From Opisthocomus hoazin (Eukaryota > Chordata > Aves > Opisthocomiformes > Opisthocomidae): a stretch of DNA of 64,000 bases. The stretch covers positions 67,958,814 to 68,022,813 of the forward strand of contig NC_134414.1 in NCBI RefSeq assembly GCF_030867145.1, read 5' to 3'. A program made the translations under genes and the position numbers. Shown piece by piece: positions 1 through 12,840 of the stretch. The notes under the pieces were generated by a model, which was not told the origin of the DNA, did no database searches, and saw only the letters and a program-made list of their open reading frames with translations. Every line of letters starts with the position of its first letter. Position 1 is the stretch's first letter.

Positions 1-3000
1 TGTATAGTTTTCCTGTCTTTACTCAGAAGAAAAAGTAGCCTTTGCCAAGAAATATTTAGTAAATGGGAGGGAATAAAAGACCAGAAAACTCTTTTGTTAA
101 CCTTTTTTTGCAGTTCTTTATGGAAGGTGTGAAGGGCTTGTTTGGTTGTGGTTGTGCTATGCTAATTTTTGTTTATTTCTGGAGATGGAGGCAAGATTGG
201 TCATTTTTTAAATACTGCTGTGGTTGTCTTCCTTGCTATGCTAACCTTTAAATCTTTATTCCCTTATGGCACTGTATGTGAAACATGAAATTAATGACTT
301 AATATGCTTCTATATCCTCTTTTTGCTGTTGCACTCTGAAACAAATACATTTAATGTTTTTTGCCCTTTCATATTTGATTTTCTTGTAGATTTACATGGA
401 CGGAATTTTGCAGAGGGTTTCTCTCCTTCCAGGGTTGAAGTTTGCTGTTCCCCTGAATGAAAATGAAATTGTTTTCTTTTTCCTGTTTACAGAAAACAAA
501 AGGGGGATGTTAAAGATGAACACACAATTTTCACTCTTACTTATTAATTTTAAGACATGAGTGTATGGCCTGCTTTTCACAGTAATGGAGTTAACTGAGA
601 ATTTGACTATTAGATGTAAATTACTTCTTGCCATTTGGTGTTTGTAATTTACTTTCATTTGTACAAAGTCTCTACAGCATTATAAACAAGTGAAAATGAA
701 GAAGAAAAAAAGAGCTTTTAAAATAATGATATCCTGTTTTTGTAGAGCGTAATTATTCTCAAAGAATTTTTAAAATAAATAAATTTTGAGTTCAAGGAGT
801 GTGCATTGCAGCTGAGGAGCTACATAAATATAGTTCCAAACTACCTTTCCACTCACATAGTGGAAATAATGAAATTGTTCTGGGCAAGCCAGTTCTTTAA
901 GGGAAAACTGCAGAGTAAGGAGCTGCATGACTGCAGTCCCTGCACTGTTGCAGTGCAATACATTGGCAATGTCAGAAGCATTTTGTACTGCCACAGATGT
1001 TCTTGTGCAGTGAGGACCTGCTTGGGAGCCACTAGGTCATGTTTAGAGCCTCTTCACAACTGCCTTTTTCTAGGAAGGCGCTAGGTCTCAAGCATTTGGG
1101 GTACTGTGGTTGCTTCATTGGTGGCAGTTGTCTAGCTGCTGGGCAGTGGGCAGCAATGTAAGGTGGAAGTGAAGAATGCCTTTTCCAGCTGAATCTGGGA
1201 AGTGTCGATTCTCTGGCCAAGCTGGCATGGAAGCTGCCCTGCCACTGAACTCTGGGAACAGTAGTACAGTGGAGGCCAGCCCTGCTTTTCTTTTCCGGTG
1301 AGGATGCTATGGGAGAGACCAGTGCTCAGGGCATCGGTCTGAACGCGTGAGCTAGTCTTACCATGGGACAGGCTGGTGGGCTGTGCTGCGCCATTCCGAA
1401 TCAGAAAGATGAGTGCTACTAATGCCCTGCCTTTCCTGTGGCACAGAAATTAAATAAAATGTATGTATATATTTCTTTTTATGCACTGTTTGTTTATGTC
1501 CCATATGTGCTATTGTCTAAGTTGTAACATAGCCTGGTGCTACCTGATGTATGGTATTTAAGAAAAGCCTACTTTGAATTGCTATCTGTGTAGTTCTCTT
1601 ACATAGAAGCTCTTTTTGATTTTTTTTTTTCCTCGGTAGTGTATTTTCACCGTGCATTTCAAACAGTGGTGAACAATAGCTCTGATTACTCCACACAGAC
1701 TGTGTCCCTTCAGAATGTATTATCTCAACAGAGTGAAAAGAAAGCTATTTCCTTGCTTTCTAGCAATAAGTCAATGGACTCTTAAAAGGACAAGCTTTGC
1801 CACAGATGCAGTTCTTAGGCTATGAGCAAGCAGAAGATAAAAGAGATCAAAAGCTTGAAATTCTGGTGAAGGGGAAGAAGCTGCTGTTAGCAAGGGGGCA
1901 AAAGCTATAGCAACACAACTATTCTGTAAGAAGTGAAAACTTAAAAGGAACTTTTAAAATGTGTATCAAACAAAATCTAGTGCATGTTCTCTGTAGACAA
2001 AGGAGCATATCCAGGCTCACCACTTTCTGTCTCTCAGTGAAAGGTAAACAAAAACCTTGTTTGATTGGTCTCTTTTGTATTCACCTGGTTACATAGAAGA
2101 CAGTGGGGGAAGGAGCAGCTTAGAAGCTGGAAGGACTGTGCTCAGCAAAACTGATTTTATTGTTCAGGGACCCGAGTTTTAACTGCTGGGTTGAATTAGT
2201 ATATAAAGTATAGCTTTGTAACAACTTATTTCTTATTAGAGAATTATATTTCATTTGATCACAGTTCTCTTTTTAAGGATTCACAGCTTTAGCTGACTTA
2301 AACAGCAACTGAAGCTGAATTATCCCTGGTACTAAAGTAGCATTCAGGCTGTCATTTGAAGTATCTCATATTTCTTTCTTGCTGTACATAAAAGCATTTA
2401 CTGCAGAGGACTTTGAGGTTTGTTACATTAACAAACACATTAAGTTCTGAAGATGAAATCTATCTTCCTAAAAATGTAAAAGTAATTATGTAATTCATTT
2501 ACATTTAGATATGCAATCATATATAATTTGTGAGTCCTTACAGGCTTCTGTGCCGTTTGTACAAAAGCAGGCTGTTGTTACATACGCCCAGGAGATGCAG
2601 TTCTCATCAGTGAAATATATGCTGGAATTCAGAGATACCACTTCTCGCACTGTTCTTGTAGGCAGCGTTAGGAATAAAATCTTTTAGTGCAACGACACAG
2701 AAGAATTATATGGTTATGACATTTTGTTCTCCCAGATTTTAGTTAGTCTGGTTGTCTCTGGGAGCAGTGTTGCCAGGTCATTTTCCATACTGCACAAGGA
2801 AACAATGAAAACTACTGAGCCTCTGAGGTCCTAAATTTGGAGGGAAAATGCTTTTCAATTAATTGCCTTTTCCCATTTAGGGAAAATGCTACCTATTTAA
2901 TTGCAGAGTTTAGGCAGTGGTAGCTGATTGTGGAAAGAGATTGATTCTCCAAGGTGGATATATGAGAGTGTTACCAGAGGTTTTGCAAGAAATTCTGCAT

Positions 3001-4071
3001 GTTGTATACAGAGTGTGAGAGATAGTGAGCTGTAAAATTTTGATAAGGACTCTAAACACATTATGCTTTTTTCTTTTCCATCATTTGAACTGGATTAGGT
3101 GATGCTGCAATTTTTTGCACCCTTTTCCCTTCCTAAAGTAAAATATTTTATAGCTGTGTATCTTCTGAAGCACTCGTAAAGCCAATGCATGTACAGATAT
3201 GCACACCAAGAGTCTGAATAGAATTTGGTGAATAATTGCAAGATTTTTTTCTCCCTCACATAACACGTGCGTTCATCTAAACTGGATTGCATTATTACAT
3301 GAGACTGAGTATCTCTTTCTCAGATCACAATATATTTTGTTGTTCAGAGGTTCACCATTAATAGAATGATAGAATGAGAATGACAAATCCTTAAATAGTC
3401 TTTGATTTTGTTTTTCTTCATTCTGCTCAAATGGCACTGGACAAATTAGTCTGTGTCTTGAGGTCCTTTTTTGTTACTTCGGGTTTGGCATACTTCACTT
3501 TGTACTACCACAATCTCAAACTGTTCTTAAGCCTTCATAAACATAGCCAGACTTTTTATAAATCCTTGACAAAGACTCTCACATGATCAGCAGGGAGAGT
3601 GATCTTTTTCTTCTGTTCTGATATCTGTGTGCCTTCTACAGCAGTAATCCCTTAATTTAATAAAGTTAAAAATGCAATAGCTTGGTCAAGTAATACAGGA
3701 CACACAACAACATTCCTGGTTTATCTTTCTGTTTAGCTTTATTGATCTAATTACAGATTAATTATCCACATGGGTGCACTGGTCTTCTATACAGTATGTA
3801 GATCCATTTAAATCTGCATTCCTCTAAAACATTTGCAGAAAAAAAAATGCTTATGAGTCAAATGTCTCGCTGGCATTCATGGTCCAGAAATTCTTAGGTT
3901 CATTAATTACCTTGGCTGAACATCCTGCGTGGAGCAATTTCATTATGGTGATCAGCAAACAGTGCCCTTTATTAATCCTGTGTTAGCCAAATGAACTAGC
4001 TTGGGAATCAGAGTCTTAGACTTTCCAACGCGGATCTTAGGCTTCAGAGTATACAATACACGAGACTGAGA
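1..4071. other. Non-coding stretch, no gene recognised
   Basis: AT-rich, single-copy-looking DNA with no recognisable gene or repeat. A somewhat GC-richer block lies at about 900-1440 and ends in an AATAAA-containing segment near 1450. It could be the 3' end of a non-coding transcript, but nothing else supports that. All open frames are under 110 codons and look like chance. A small 7-bp hairpin (TGCACTG, 3-base loop) sits at 941-957. Confidence 0.5.
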
Positions 4072-5140
4072 TCACAGAATTACACAGAATCACAGAATGG
4101 TAGGGGTTGGAAGGGACCTCTGTGGATCATCTAGTCCAACTCTCCTGCCGAAACAGGGTCACCTACAGCAGGCTGCACAGGACCTTGTCCAGGAGGGTCT
4201 TGAATATCTCCAAAGAAGGAGACTCCACCACCTCCCTGGGCAGCCTGTTCCAGGCCCTCAGAGTGAAGAAGTTCTTCCTCATGTTCAGAGGCAACTTCCT
4301 ATGGTTCAGTTTGTGTCCATTGGCCCTTGTCCTGTCGCTGGGCACCGCTCCTCTTAATGCACCCCAGGATCCCATTGGCCTTCTTGGCAGCCAGGGCACA
4401 CTGCTGGCTCATGGTTAAGCTGTCGTCCACCAGGACACCCAGGTCCCTCTCCGCACAGCTGCTCTCCAGCAGGTCCACCCCAAGCCTGTACTGATGCATG
4501 GGGTTGTTCCTCCCCAGGTTCAGGACCCTGCACTTGCCCTTGTTGAACCTCATCAGGTTCCTCTCTGCCCAACTTTCCAGACTGTCCAGGTCACGCTGAA
4601 TGGCAGCACAGCCTTCCGGTGTATCTACCACTCCTCCCAGTTTGGTGTCATCAGCCAACTTGCTGAGGGTACATTCTAACTCTTCATCCAGGTCGCTGAT
4701 GAAGAAGTTAAACAAGACTGGGCCCAGTACTGACCCCTGAGGGACACCACTAGTTACCGGCCTCCAACTAGACTTAGTGCCGCTGATGACAGCCCTCTGA
4801 GTTCTGCCATTCAGCCAGTTCTCAGTCCACCTCACCGACCACTCATTGAGCCCACACTTCCTGAGCTTCCCTAGGAGGATGTTATGGGAGACAGTGTCGA
4901 AAGCCTTGCTGAAGTCTAGGTAGACAACATCCACGGCTCTCCCCTCACCTACCCAGCCAGTCATGCCATTATAGAAAGCTATTAGATTGGTCAGGCATGA
5001 TTTCCCCTTGGTGAATCCATGCTGACTACTCCTGATAACCTTGTTTTCCTCCACTTGCTTTTTGATGACCTCCAGGATAAGCTGCTCCATCACCTTTCCC
5101 AGGATGGAGGTGAGGCTGACCGGCCTGTAGTTCCCTGATC
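4072..5140 (-). mobile_element. CR1 LINE, 5'-truncated and internally deleted
   Basis: A chicken-repeat-1 type non-LTR retrotransposon in antisense orientation. Its 3' end is at 4072, where the minus strand ends in repeats of the octamer ATTCTGTG, the CR1 hallmark. The CR1 3' UTR follows (the plus-strand words GGTTGGAAGGGACC and CATCTAGTCCAAC are visible near 4105-4140). Upstream in element orientation is the C-terminal half of ORF2, the reverse transcriptase. The 5' side is lost: recognisable sequence stops near 5140, shortly after the plus-strand word CTGACCGGCCTGTAG. It is the youngest-looking CR1 here, with a 264-codon uninterrupted frame. CR1 elements do not normally make target-site duplications and I see none. 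Confidence 0.97.
4299..5093 (-). pseudogene. CR1 ORF2 reverse-transcriptase remnant
   Basis: A 264-codon frame encoding the central and C-terminal part of the CR1 reverse transcriptase. Visible motifs: palm motif A as [12 protein letters not shown] (residues 59-70), motif B as [13 protein letters not shown] (116-128), and the catalytic box as LADDTKLGG (146-154), with both Asp residues present. In most CR1 copies I know, the residue before ADDT is Phe rather than Leu. The conserved block [15 protein letters not shown] ends near residue 249. The reading then jumps into what should be the far C-terminus in another frame: minus-strand 4399-4163 carries [11 protein letters not shown] and WNRLPREVVESPSLEIFK. 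Roughly a hundred codons normally lie between these blocks, so there is an internal deletion with a frame change near 4346-4353. The endonuclease domain and ORF1 are absent. It cannot encode a working element. Confidence 0.93.
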
Positions 5141-7503
5141 TTGAACTTGCAGCATCCCTCAGTATGTTTCATATTACTTTAACATCACCTGGATAAATAT
5201 ATACTGTGGAGCCTTCTGTTCCTAGCAATAAAGCAGAAGGTCTGCTTTATTTTAATAGGCTTAAGATTTGTTTCAGTCTTCTTTGTATTCTGGGCTTTCC
5301 CAACCCATTAATAATTAACACTTTGGTCACAACCCTGCATTTCTCTATATCAAGTCCTTTCTAAGCATCTCGCAGAAAGATTTTAATGGTATAATTATGA
5401 GGTTATTCTTTTAATTTTAGTCCATTTTCTTTTGCTGTAAATGAGGAGAATGTCCTGCAGCTTTAAGTGGGATTGAAGATGGTTTTATGTAGTATGCAAC
5501 ATTCAGCGGCACTTTCTTATGAGACTTCAGTATTTGCTAACTTCCTACCTACCCTCAGTCCCTAATGGCCCATTGCTGAGTTGCCTTCAAATCAGAAGTT
5601 TTTCCTCCTCATGTCATTTTGAGTTAGGTTCTTCAAATTTGGCTAGGACAGAAAGCTATTGTATTAAAATTGCCATTTTGAAATAAAGTTTGCTGTATTA
5701 TTTTTTCTTTTTTTTTCTGATGGCAAAAAGACTTTACTTAAATTCTGACATACTACTTTTCTCAGCTTTTGCTTTAGTGAGTGGTCACCGGAGTAAGCTA
5801 TTCTCTGAGTAACACTACATATGGTTTTGGGGTATGGTACTGGAAATGATTAGTTGGAGCAGCCCAAAACAGAGCAAGGGACTGAAATAACTGTTAAGCA
5901 ACATAGATGATCAGGTCTAATGCCTGGGCTCCCTCTCTGTCTCGCCTTTATTTAGCACCATACCTCCATCCCTTGAAGTGTTTACAAGTGTGATGGATGT
6001 CTTTCCTGAAGAACTCTTACAGTTGAAGTGGAAGTTGTGAGTTTGCTGAAAAGATAGCTGTTAAGAAATTTTATAATAATTTATACATTATGTCAGTCTA
6101 AATAAATGCTATGGTCCTTCCTGGCTTTAGTATGTGTGAGCGTATGTGTAATGATGGAGTTGTCAGCAAAGCATTTCTGATAATAAGGATACTTGATCTT
6201 TCTCTCTGAGAGATTATGATTCCTGTGTTTCACGGATAGATTTGACAACTTGGAATAAAAAACCCCGACTGTTCAGCCCTCTTCCATAAAGCTATAGCAT
6301 TAGCGTTTTGTCTGTATGGTTATAGAATAGCATATGATTATCCTTGGTTTCTGTACCCTTTCCTGCTGGGCTGTACTACCTCCTAGATGCATTCTATTTT
6401 AACTTCACTGTTATGGAGATACAGACTGCAGCTAAAGAAACGGGGATATTTGTCCTCTGTTTCCTCCGGTAGTTCACTATTGCAGATGTTCTTCCTTTTC
6501 ACGGTTTTTGTTCAAGTCTTCAATTCACTACTGTTTTCATCAGCTGTGTAGTTTGTTAGCCTATTCTATGTCTTATCTTTAATGTCCAAAGGCATTGTTT
6601 AACTTTTAGTACAGTTCCTGGGTTGTTACAATGCTACTGTTTGTATTTTCTAGGCTGGAGAGTTTCGTATCTGTGGCTTAAATCATGTAATGACTTACAC
6701 ATGCCTTTTATACAGTGGAAATTCTTGCAGTTTCAGTGGGAACAGTCACAGGGTATTAATTCTATGGAGTGACAAAAAGTTTGTAAAAGTTTACCAATAA
6801 GCAGAATTCTTGATAAAGAGACAGTATATTTGTGGAGAGTTGTAGCTTCAAATACTAAAGGCACTTCTATCCTACTGTGTTTTTTTTTTCCTTCACTTGC
6901 AGTTGTGTATTTTCAATCCCATATATGAGTACTTCTCTGAGTGGCTATTGTTTTGGAAACACTGCAGTGGGTCTCTGATGAGACAGATGGATAGTAAGCC
7001 TAACCAGATGGAGAGGACCGTAGCTGTGCCACTGACTTCAGGAGGGCCAGGACTGAACCCCTGAACTTTAGTGGCTCAATGTAATGCTGCTGTATACCCT
7101 TGCCCTTTACCATTATCAGGTGCACATTCTCCAAAGTACTTACTGCCTTGTGCTGTGAACTGTGCCCGTACCCAGGGTGTGGGTAAGTGGCCAATATGGT
7201 GTGGGTAATTATGGCCAAGAAAACTGGAAGTCCCAATCTTTTCTCCTTACTCTTTTGTACCCCTGCGCCAATTTCTAGCCATATGGTTCCACCCCTTCCC
7301 TTGTGTCAGCTTTTGCAGTAAGACAATTCGTCTTACTAGTCTGGCAGGAAGCTAGTCAGGTTTTCTTCTGCTGTATTTTCCTGCCAGATTAGTAAAACGC
7401 ATTGGCTTGCCAAGGGATCTGATGACAGCTTACTTTCCATACTGACAACTGTCTGAGAAAAAGAGCTCTGCAGACAAACTGTTCACTGTCTCTGAAGCAA
7501 GTT
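5141..7503. other. Non-coding stretch between two CR1 copies
   Basis: AT-rich sequence without recognisable coding potential. A perfect 11-bp stem hairpin at 5227-5251 is annotated separately. A T-rich pyrimidine run followed by CACTTGCAG near 6880-6901 looks like a splice acceptor, but no convincing coding frame or donor follows it. Confidence 0.5.
5227..5251. repeat. Perfect 11-bp inverted repeat with 3-base loop
   Basis: AATAAAGCAGA at 5227-5237 and its exact reverse complement at 5241-5251 flank the loop AGG. The left arm begins with the poly(A)-signal word AATAAA. It sits about 90 bp beyond the 5' truncation point of the CR1 at 4072-5140. There is no terminator-like U run and no known function. 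It is a DNA or RNA hairpin by sequence only. Confidence 0.85.
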
Positions 7504-7655
7504 TCATAGAATCATAGGTTGGAAAAGACCTCCAAGATCATCAAGTCCAACTGTCACCCCAACACCACCTTGCCTACTAAACCATATCCCAAAGTGCCAC
7601 ATCTACACATTTTTTGAACACCTCCAGGGATGGTGACTTAACCAATTCCTCACAG
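7504..7655 (-). mobile_element. CR1 LINE fragment (3' end only)
   Basis: The plus strand starts CATAGAATCATAGGTTGG and continues with GACCTCCAAGATCATCAAG and ACCTCCAGGGATGGTGACTT. This is the reverse complement of a CR1 3' UTR plus the end of ORF2. The copy is short (about 150 bp), diverged, and 5'-truncated near 7655. No coding capacity remains. Confidence 0.92.
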
Positions 7656-10600
7656 CACAGCTTCTCCCCAAGAAGCCATGAGCTCAGTTTTGGTGAACAC
7701 GTGCTGGATGTAAGTAGAGGGCAAACACTGGTCTGCAAAATCCTTGGCTTGAGAGTGCTCTTTTCCCACTGGAATTTCCCTTGTGGAGTGAAATCTCTTA
7801 CTTAAGGCAGTTGGGTAATTGGAAAAGAGGTCCCGCTCATCTTGGCTTGAAGGTCAGCCCTGAGGGACACCTGTTGTGTCTTCCTTTAGTGCAGTTCTGT
7901 GCTGCTTAGAGTCAAGGACTGCAGGTGCAACACCACCATTAATTTAGGGAATATCTTTGGAGGGTCCTTGCAGAAGAGGCTTTTTGCAGTGTTGCCTGTC
8001 TTTCCTGGAATCTGTTTTAGTGCAAAGCAACTTAGACCTGACTCTAGGTGGGCCTAATTTTAGAGGAGAGGTTGCTTGGAGGAAGAGACTGTCCTGTCTA
8101 CTGCTACTGAATGATTTCAAGATGGTTAAGGACATGGAGGATATAGTTTGGGGGCTGGCAGTGAATGCCTGTTCTTCAGCGGTGACGACAATAAGGAGAG
8201 CAATGTATTTGCTCCAGAAAAAGACCCCAAACACAATAGGGTGGTTTTTTGCTATTATTTTGGAGGGAATAACGTATTTCATCTTATGTTTGTCTTTTAA
8301 TAGACACTCCCAGAGAACTGGGGTTTTCCACTATGAACTCAATTTTCTCTCCCCAATGTATATACATATGGTCCTGTCCCTTATTCCTTCCAGAATAAGG
8401 AGCTCTGTTTCTGCATGCTGCTGTGATTCATTCGTACTCATATGTTGGAGGGTCCTGCTAGGTATGGGGCATCTGTGTCCTTGGACATGTGTATGAGAAA
8501 TCATTAGAGAAGGCCCACTGTGTAGGATCATCCTCTTCAAGTGGTCTTTAGGCAAGCTGAATTTGCAAGTGGGAGAAGACTAGCATGTCTTCTTGCTGCC
8601 CGCTCCTGTGCTGGCACATGAACAAATACGCCTTATGAATAAGGAGCCCAGACCATGGCCAAAGTTTCCTCCTTTTGTTGGGCAGTTCTGGCAGTTACTG
8701 ATACGAGTCAGATAGGGAATTCTGTGTACGTCATGGGCATGCCATGTTGCTGCCACGCAGATGGCGATGTGGGGGTGTGACCAGCCTAGGAAAATCTTGC
8801 TGGACGAGGACTAGCAGGTAAGTACTCTCCCTCAGGGTGTACCAACCTAGGTGCGCTCTGTCCGTGGCAGTCTGAAGGCCCTCAAAGAGCCTGAAGTGGA
8901 AATAGTCTGCTCCCTTGCGGTGCCATAACTGAGACCCTTTTCAGGAATAAATCCACTGTGGAAATGGCAAAAGAGAACAAAAAGGATCTTCCTGAAACAG
9001 AAATTTCATGGCTTTGAAGGAAAGTGTTTCTTAGAAGCTTCCGTAGGAGATATCTTGTACCGCTCCACAGACAGTATGGACTGAGTGAAGGCTGCCCAGT
9101 GGGGAAGTTTCAGACAACCAAATTCCTGAATTTCAGAGTACTTCACCTGGCTGGTGACCAAGCTGACAGCCCATTTGATTCCTGGGAATGGAGTCTTTCA
9201 ACAGAAACACTTATTTTGCCTTTTGTGAGAGGAATAGACTTTCCTAAACGCTGAAAGTAGTATTCTGGTTTCTTAGTCTTGGTGGAATCAAGCCCCTTTA
9301 AAATAAGACTAATAGAGATTTCGTTTGAAGATGATGCCATGAATACTGTGAAACCTCAGATAAACACTTTGCCTCACATCTTAACTGTAATCCGAAAAGA
9401 TCGCCATTTCTCATCAGACTGAAATAGCTGTTTTTCTAATTTGAGGTGACATCAGCTTTTGGAACATAACTGATTTATCCAGAAAAATTGATTTATTGTT
9501 TTACAGCAATACAGACTTTATATTTTCTTTTGTTAATTTCTCAGCAAAGCTCCCATTGTTTTCTTACTGATGATAAATTACACTTTTTTATGGAGTGCCG
9601 AGTCATAGCAATTTCCTTGTTCCAATTTCATTAACTTCCTGGTAGTATTGTCTGGAGCAACCAGACGCTGATGTGTAATCCAACTGTTTCCCTAGTATGT
9701 GGGAAGCAGTAAACTTTTTGTTTATCTCGTAAACAGTTGTGGCTACATATCTTTGGCTGTTTCTTTCCCATGGCCAGATTAAGATTGGCATAAACTGTGT
9801 TCTCATTGGCAACATGTAGTGCCTAGAAACAGGGACAAAAACATCCTAGACCTATGTCATATTAGTCTGGTTCACAGAAGTTGAGTGACTTTGTTTTGTT
9901 TTTAAATCTGTCTGGGTTATGTTATTTTTGCTTATAATCTATACATGCACAGTCTCTGAGAAGCTGGAATTTTACAATTGATCATCAAATCGAATATATT
10001 TTTCTAGACCCTTACCTAAAATCTTCTGCAAAAGGGGAATATTAGCATTTAAAACCAATGGAAAAATATTAAACAGAATATAGTAGAGAGAAATTTTCTT
10101 AATTCTCACAAATATATAGCAATTGCCAAGTCAAAAATAACAAGTTCATAATTTCAAGTGAGTTCTGTAAGAAATGGTCAGGCATTTTGCATCTATTGCA
10201 AATATTTACTGTTTAAAAAGTGATGTTACTAAGCATCAATTTATATTTGGGTAAATGTATGGATTTTATATCAAATCTATCAAGAACTATTTCAGATTAA
10301 CACTTGTTTTTGAACATCTCTCAAAAAAGTTTCAGAAGGGTTTTGGGGCCAGTCTTGAAAGGTTTTGAAGTCTTGAATTACTGTTTTTATTGGTGTAGCC
10401 AGCAATATCAGGGCCGTAATCAATCACTTATGCATAGTATTAATAAATTGCTTAAACATTTTGGGATGAAATAGCTTTGTTTTCCTTAAGATTAGTTCGA
10501 AATACATCAAAATCTGACATTCTGTCCAAGTTATTCTGTCAAAGTTGGGTATTTTTAGCAACAGCAAATATGAGTAACTATGAGCAGCTATTGCAAGAAG

Positions 10601-12812
10601 ATGTGTTTTCATTTTCTAAGTGTTGAGATGGTTACTTGAAAAGAGAGGGGAAAAAAGCAATGCATCATTCCTGGTTTGGAAGTCTTTGTTTTATGTACTT
10701 TGAGACAGATTTTATGAGAGATGATGCTGATAAAAGTTTGACAGTGCCACTTTCATCGAGGTAGCTTTACTCGAGCATTCTTGACCTCAGTTACAATTTT
10801 AAATATTTTTTTTTTAATTTTTTAGGCTTACTAATAGTGATTTTTGGAAGTTATATATGAACAATTTTAATTTAAATTCCTGAATTATATTTGCAGAACT
10901 GGTGTTATCATATTTTGTGACTGTGCAGTGACTCTTTGTTTTATTTTAACTGGCTCAGAAATAGGCACTTTAATCTTTGCTTACACGCCCAGATTGAGAT
11001 TGGCATTCAGGCTGGTTTTTGCAGACTGTGGCACATTTATAGTGTTTCTTTTAGATGCAGCAAGATTGTGAAGTTGGCTGCAACTATATATAACTGTGTA
11101 TGCATTATAACCACTAGATTCAGCACTGAGGCGTATATAGATTAGGCACTGAAGTTCTTCCATTTTGGGTGCCCAGAAATGTGATGGGCCACAAGTGGAC
11201 ACCTAGTATTCCTATACGATGTGCAGGGAGAGCCAAGTGCCTTAGAAAGATAACTATGCCTATGCAGAAAGGTTTTCATCACTGGCAACTATGAAATGGG
11301 AGCAGGAGGAAAGAGGGAGAATTATAATCTGCATGAAAGGCCACCTTTGAAGAACGTAAGCACTTTGGCACTTGGGAATTCTTCTCAATTTAGTTTAGAC
11401 ATAGACGCTGAGAGTCTGCTTGGCTTTGCAGAGGGCTTCCAGAGCTATGAATTAGACAATAGTGAGTACAGTGATGTGTTTAAAACCCCTTCTCCTCTAT
11501 TAGCTATTTCTGGGCTGTATGTAGGCACCTCTGTCAACTCAGGATCCAGTTCAGAAGCCACTGCTGAGAGAAGTTGTCCACATATGAATATTGGAAACAG
11601 CAGAAAAGTATTTACACCATATTTTCTTAAGTTTGTAAGTTTTTAATTGCTTTTTCTATTATAGCCAGTACTGTAGGAACCGTGCTTCATGACTCTCTGT
11701 CTGATACTCTGAAAGTCAGGATTTTTGCTGCAAAATAGGCTGAAAAGTGTGAGAATGCTCGCTCTTGCCCAGATAAGTTTAAATATCCAGACGGTTAGGT
11801 GGCAGCTCAATTTGAAATTGCTGTTCCGTACACAGGGCTTTGCATTGGCCTGTGTTTTGCTTTAGATGCTTGCATTCTCACTTGGACGTCACTCTTAGTT
11901 TTGTCTACAAAGTGCAGTAAATTGGCCTACAGAAATTCTGAAACTGGTTTCTTGGAAAGATAAGCTAGTCTGGCTGGAGTATCTCCTTAGCACAAGTATA
12001 CTAACTCTGCTGATTTGGATAGTTTTAGTTAGCTGTCTTTAGACGGAACTGAGCCATAAAGTGTAGAAGTATTCTGCTGTATCCAGAAATTATGAGATTG
12101 GAAGCAACTGCAGTTCTACTAGGGCAACTAGTACAATGCCAAAATCGGTATTATTATGTAAGTTCAGAATTTACTGCTTACAAAGTAGTTATTAGTTTGG
12201 TTTGTAGACTGTCTGCCAGAATGGGTATGGCTGGAGGACATTTTTACTATTGATTCTTTTCATTCCAAAAATGAAAAAGAACCAAAGACATTGGATTTAA
12301 TGTTTTAATAATGCTTTGGGCTGAATTTTTCATTTAAAACATTTATTTATAGTTAAAAAATGCTTCTGTGTCTCATAAAAGTAGTAGTCATGAACACCAG
12401 AGTTACGTGAACTGATCGTTTTATTCAGCTCCAAGTATTTTTATCAACATTTATACACTTATTTGTATACTTATTTTCAGTGCATTTGGTGAAAGATGTA
12501 AGGTATTTTCCCTTAAAAGTAACAGCAATAGGGGTGAAAATATTTCAGTTCTGATAGTAAACCTATTACTGGAAGAAAAGTATGCATGACTTGTATTAAC
12601 AAAAATACTACATCAGATGCAGATCTTTCAACTTCACTACAAGAAGGTAAAATTAGGAGACTCACATACTTTAATTTTTAATCTGTTGATATTTTTCCAT
12701 AAATTTTACAATTGACTTAATCAGACTTTGTTCTTCTGATCAGATTAGAATTGTGGATATTTTTAAAATTTCTAATGGCAGGTAGAGCTGGTATCTTCTA
12801 ATTTTAAATTTT
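7656..12812. other. Non-coding stretch; isolated splice-donor consensus
   Basis: No gene is recognised. The part from 7700 to 9000 is GC-richer than its surroundings and carries a chance-looking 179-codon frame (7957-8496, plus). A nine-of-nine splice-donor consensus CAG|GTAAGT sits at 8815-8823, but no coding exon can be defined ahead of it. A 116-codon plus frame at 11296-11646 has a plausible protein composition (Ser/Glu/Leu-rich) but matches nothing I know. From 9300 the DNA is strongly AT-rich. Confidence 0.45.
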
Positions 12813-12840
12813 TTTTCATAATACAATTGTATTATGAAAA
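12813..12840. repeat. Perfect 28-bp palindrome, no spacer
   Basis: The 14-base arm TTTTCATAATACAA at 12813-12826 is followed directly by its exact reverse complement at 12827-12840, with CAATTG at the centre. The match breaks at 12812/12841 (T opposite T). A zero-loop palindrome this long is not expected by chance in 64 kb of this composition. It could extrude as a cruciform. No terminal or internal transposon feature is visible around it. Confidence 0.9.

Noticed and set aside
2555..2573. GTTTGTACAAAAGCAGGCT resembles the Gateway attB1 recombination site.
   Set aside because: Two A residues are missing relative to attB1 as I remember it, and both flanks are ordinary AT-rich genomic sequence with no vector features, so it is coincidence and not cloning-vector contamination.
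3361..3390. ATAGAATGATAGAATGAGAATG looks like a CR1 3'-end octamer repeat.
   Set aside because: No CR1 body sequence follows on either side; too short to call.
7957..8496. 179-codon plus-strand ORF.
   Set aside because: No domain, no consistent codon bias, and overlapping open frames on the other strand. A frame of this length is only mildly unusual in 64 kb.
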